Source: Helicobacteraceae bacterium (lineage in GTDB: Bacteria > Campylobacterota > Campylobacteria > Campylobacterales > Sulfurimonadaceae). Taken from it: a stretch of DNA of 8,223 nucleotides. Numbering within the stretch: position 1 is the stretch's first letter; each line of letters starts with the position of its first letter. Positions 6,462 through 8,223 of this stretch are shown here, in pieces. The stretch covers positions 1 to 8,223 of the forward strand of contig JALUKO010000263.1 in NCBI GenBank assembly GCA_027056525.1. The letters are read 5' to 3'. Position numbers and translations under genes: made by a program. Below the pieces are notes generated by a model, which saw nothing but the letters and a program-made list of their open reading frames with translations, was not told the DNA's origin and made no database searches.

Positions 6462-8114
6462 CTAAACAATCTCGTGTGCATGTTTTGCAGGTTCTTCACT
6501 TTTCATAGAAACATGAAGTTTTTGTGTTGGGTATGCAATGGTTATGTCATCTTCGGCATTAAAAGCATCTATGATCTCTGTAGAGATCACACTTCTGAGT
6601 GTTAATGTTGCATATGCATTTGTTAAATACCACGCTTCTATGTCGATGCCGTTAGGTTCTATAAAAGAAAAAATCCTCGGCTCCACATTTGTATTTTTTA
6701 GGCTGTAATGATGTCTAAGCTTATTGAGTTGTTTCCGTGTAATATCAGTATATCCTTTGGAGAATTTTTTTGTTACCTCCTTGGCAAGGTGCATCGCTTT
6801 TTTATGGTTAGAGTCAAATGTTATCGTGATCTTGACACCATCCCAAACAGTTTTAAGTGAGGAGTGCGTATAGTTTGCAATCATATGTGTAAACACATAA
6901 TTGTTTGGTATAAAGATGATCCTTCCCGCACGTCTGTTCTGTGTAATCGAAGTCAGTGTTATATCTTCAAGTATTGTCATACGAAGCAATGAAATATCCA
7001 TAACATCGCCTACATAACGCATACCATCCATATCGACACGGATTCTATCTCCCACATGGATACTACCACCAAAAACAATCACTAACCAGCCCAAAATACT
7101 CATGAACCAGTCTTTCATGGCAATGGCGATACCGGCGGATGCAAAACCTAAAATGGTCACGAGATAGCTGACATTTTCAATATAACTAAAAAACAGAATC
7201 AAGATCACTATGGTGACATTGACAAATGTGATGATCTTATTTGCCATATAGAAACGTTCATTGTCTGTTATATACTTCTTAACAGCCAAACGCATAAGAA
7301 AAAAGATCACAAAGATAATGATGATAATAACTGAAATTCTTACAACACCCCATATTTGTTCTTCTACAGCTTTATTGATATTGAGAGTTATAAGTTCTAA
7401 GCGTTTTTGATATACCTCCGCTGTTACCGTTATAGTATCAAGAGCCGTCTCAAGTCTCTCAAGTTGCTTCTCTTTGTCTTGTGCGATTTGAGCGTATTTT
7501 TTCTCTTTATCCAAGGGAGCAATATTTTTGTAGATCTCAAGTTCTTGCTGAAGAAGCGATATAAGGTTTGTCAACTCCTCCTTTCTCTTAATATAATCCT
7601 CAAAATCAGCATTGAGTGTCTTCACAAGTGATATACCGGTAAATATATCAAAAGGGTTGCTAATGGTTGGGACTTCATCGATTTTAGAGGGTGTTAAAAG
7701 CTCTGAAAATGGTGCATCGCCTCTTTTTTTAAGTGCTTCTATCTGTGATGTTAATATTTTTTCTTTGGAAATTAAAGCCGCAAGTTCATCCATATCATTT
7801 GGGGTTTTCCCTTTTTTCTTTAAATAAGCTACTCTTTTTTTGATTTTTTTCAATGCTTCTCTTACTTCTATAGAAGTTAAATAAGAAGCATAACTCTTTA
7901 TCCAGACATTCTCTTCTGATATCTTGTTTTCAACCTCTTGAAGTTTTTGAAGATAGGAGGAAAGTTCAAGCTGCCTCTGTCGCTCTTTCTCAAGCTCTTG
8001 TGCTTTGAGAGTTTCTTTTTGAGGTTCTTCTTGTTGTGTAGGCACCGTCATAACATTCTCTTGTGAGAGCACTACAGAGGAGATGAGAAGAAGTAAAAGG
8101 AGTACTTTTTTCAT
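6462..8114 (-). CDS. MscS-family mechanosensitive channel with a long periplasmic coiled-coil region
   Basis: This 550-residue membrane protein probably opens under membrane tension to release solutes during osmotic downshock. It begins with a signal peptide (M-K-K, then a Leu/Ile-rich core to about residue 18), followed by about 230 residues rich in Glu, Lys, Gln and Leu, predicted periplasmic coiled coils (about 30-130 and 165-245). Transmembrane helices lie at about 255-276, 293-311 and 317-350. The last has the small-residue pore-helix pattern G-F-A-S-A-G-I-A-I-A-M-K-D-W. The beta domain follows with G-D-R-I-R-V near 355-360 and F-I-P-N-N near 401-405, then a cytoplasmic alpha/beta domain to the end. 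E. coli MscS is about 286 residues, so the coiled-coil half is an extra domain of the kind seen in larger MscS relatives. GAGG lies 7 nt before the ATG, which overlaps the aroB stop by one base (TAATG). Ion selectivity cannot be judged. Confidence 0.9.
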   Translation of the reverse strand: MKKVLLLLLLISSVVLSQENVMTVPTQQEEPQKETLKAQELEKERQRQLELSSYLQKLQEVENKISEENVWIKSYASYLTSIEVREALKKIKKRVAYLKKKGKTPNDMDELAALISKEKILTSQIEALKKRGDAPFSELLTPSKIDEVPTISNPFDIFTGISLVKTLNADFEDYIKRKEELTNLISLLQQELEIYKNIAPLDKEKKYAQIAQDKEKQLERLETALDTITVTAEVYQKRLELITLNINKAVEEQIWGVVRISVIIIIIFVIFFLMRLAVKKYITDNERFYMANKIITFVNVTIVILILFFSYIENVSYLVTILGFASAGIAIAMKDWFMSILGWLVIVFGGSIHVGDRIRVDMDGMRYVGDVMDISLLRMTILEDITLTSITQNRRAGRIIFIPNNYVFTHMIANYTHSSLKTVWDGVKITITFDSNHKKAMHLAKEVTKKFSKGYTDITRKQLNKLRHHYSLKNTNVEPRIFSFIEPNGIDIEAWYLTNAYATLTLRSVISTEIIDAFNAEDDITIAYPTQKLHVSMKSEEPAKHAHEIV

Positions 8115-8223
8115 TAATTATCCTCACCTTGTTCACTAAAATGGTGCAATACTGAGAGTAGAAGCTCTTTGTCACATCTATCTGTGATCTTTACGCCACC
8201 AAGACCAACAGGCAAAATAAAGG
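8114..8223 (-). CDS. aroB: 3-dehydroquinate synthase AroB, C-terminal fragment (5' end outside window)
   Basis: The frame with its first full codon at 8221-8219 is open for 35 codons to the TAA at 8114-8116. It reads F-I-L-P-V-G-L-G-G-V-K-I-T-D, then L-L-L-S-V-L-H-H-F. The F-x-L-P-x-G-(L/I)-G-x-V-x-I-x-D pattern followed by a short helix is the usual C-terminus of AroB, the second enzyme of the shikimate pathway. The position just before a mscS-like gene, mtaB and an ftsH-like gene is, from memory, also that of aroB in Helicobacter pylori and partly Campylobacter jejuni, which strengthens the call. The stop codon overlaps the next start by one base, so the two genes are probably co-transcribed. 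Only about a tenth of the protein is visible, and no catalytic residue is included. Confidence 0.78.
   Translation of the reverse strand, partial: FILPVGLGGVKITDRCDKELLLSVLHHFSEQGEDN

Noticed and set aside
7990..8175. A 61-codon - strand open frame across the aroB/mscS junction
   Set aside because: It is a shadow in another frame; the frame ending at 8114 matches the AroB C-terminus and the mscS frame begins with a signal peptide.

Overview
The window looks like chromosomal DNA from a free-living Campylobacterota (Epsilonproteobacteria), probably Sulfurimonas-like. It is AT-rich by eye. It carries a BioV-type pimeloyl-ACP esterase, which as far as I know is confined to that phylum, and an MfrE/SdhE-like two-CCG-domain protein typical of the group. 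The order aroB, mscS-like, mtaB, ftsH-like is, from memory, the order found in Helicobacter pylori. No IS element, integrase, CRISPR array, tRNA or rRNA was seen.

The layout is convergent. On the + strand, positions 2-871 hold the 3' part of the MfrE/SdhE-like respiratory subunit gene. It is followed, after a 69-nt gap containing a perfect 8-bp hairpin, by an exodeoxyribonuclease III gene (941-1717). Everything else is on the - strand, read from right to left. This is a tightly packed run of six genes: the end of aroB (8114-8223), a MscS-family channel (6462-8114), mtaB (5214-6461), an FtsH-like AAA ATPase (3584-5227), bioV (3076-3597) and mogA (2525-3058). Neighbours overlap by 1, 0, 14 and 14 nt, and the last pair is separated by 17 nt, so they are probably one transcript. 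The functions are mixed: shikimate pathway, osmotic protection, tRNA modification, membrane protein handling, biotin and molybdenum cofactor synthesis.

The stretch from 1718 to 2524, which has no intact gene, is the most informative part. It holds a decaying catalase gene (2050-2447, -) collapsed onto the C-terminal end of an ankyrin-repeat gene (1765-2043, -). This is a remnant of the katA-ankyrin gene pair known from Campylobacter and other proteobacteria. Four separate catalase segments can still be read in changing frames, with the catalytic His and the heme-ligand Tyr regions deleted. An inverted repeat and a good ribosome binding site survive upstream.

The second notable point is the FtsH-like protein. 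It has intact Walker A, Walker B and arginine-finger motifs, but the zinc-protease HExxH site is replaced by Y-Q-S-G-K, so it is predicted to be an unfoldase without FtsH-type protease activity. I did not find a clearly undescribed multi-gene system here.
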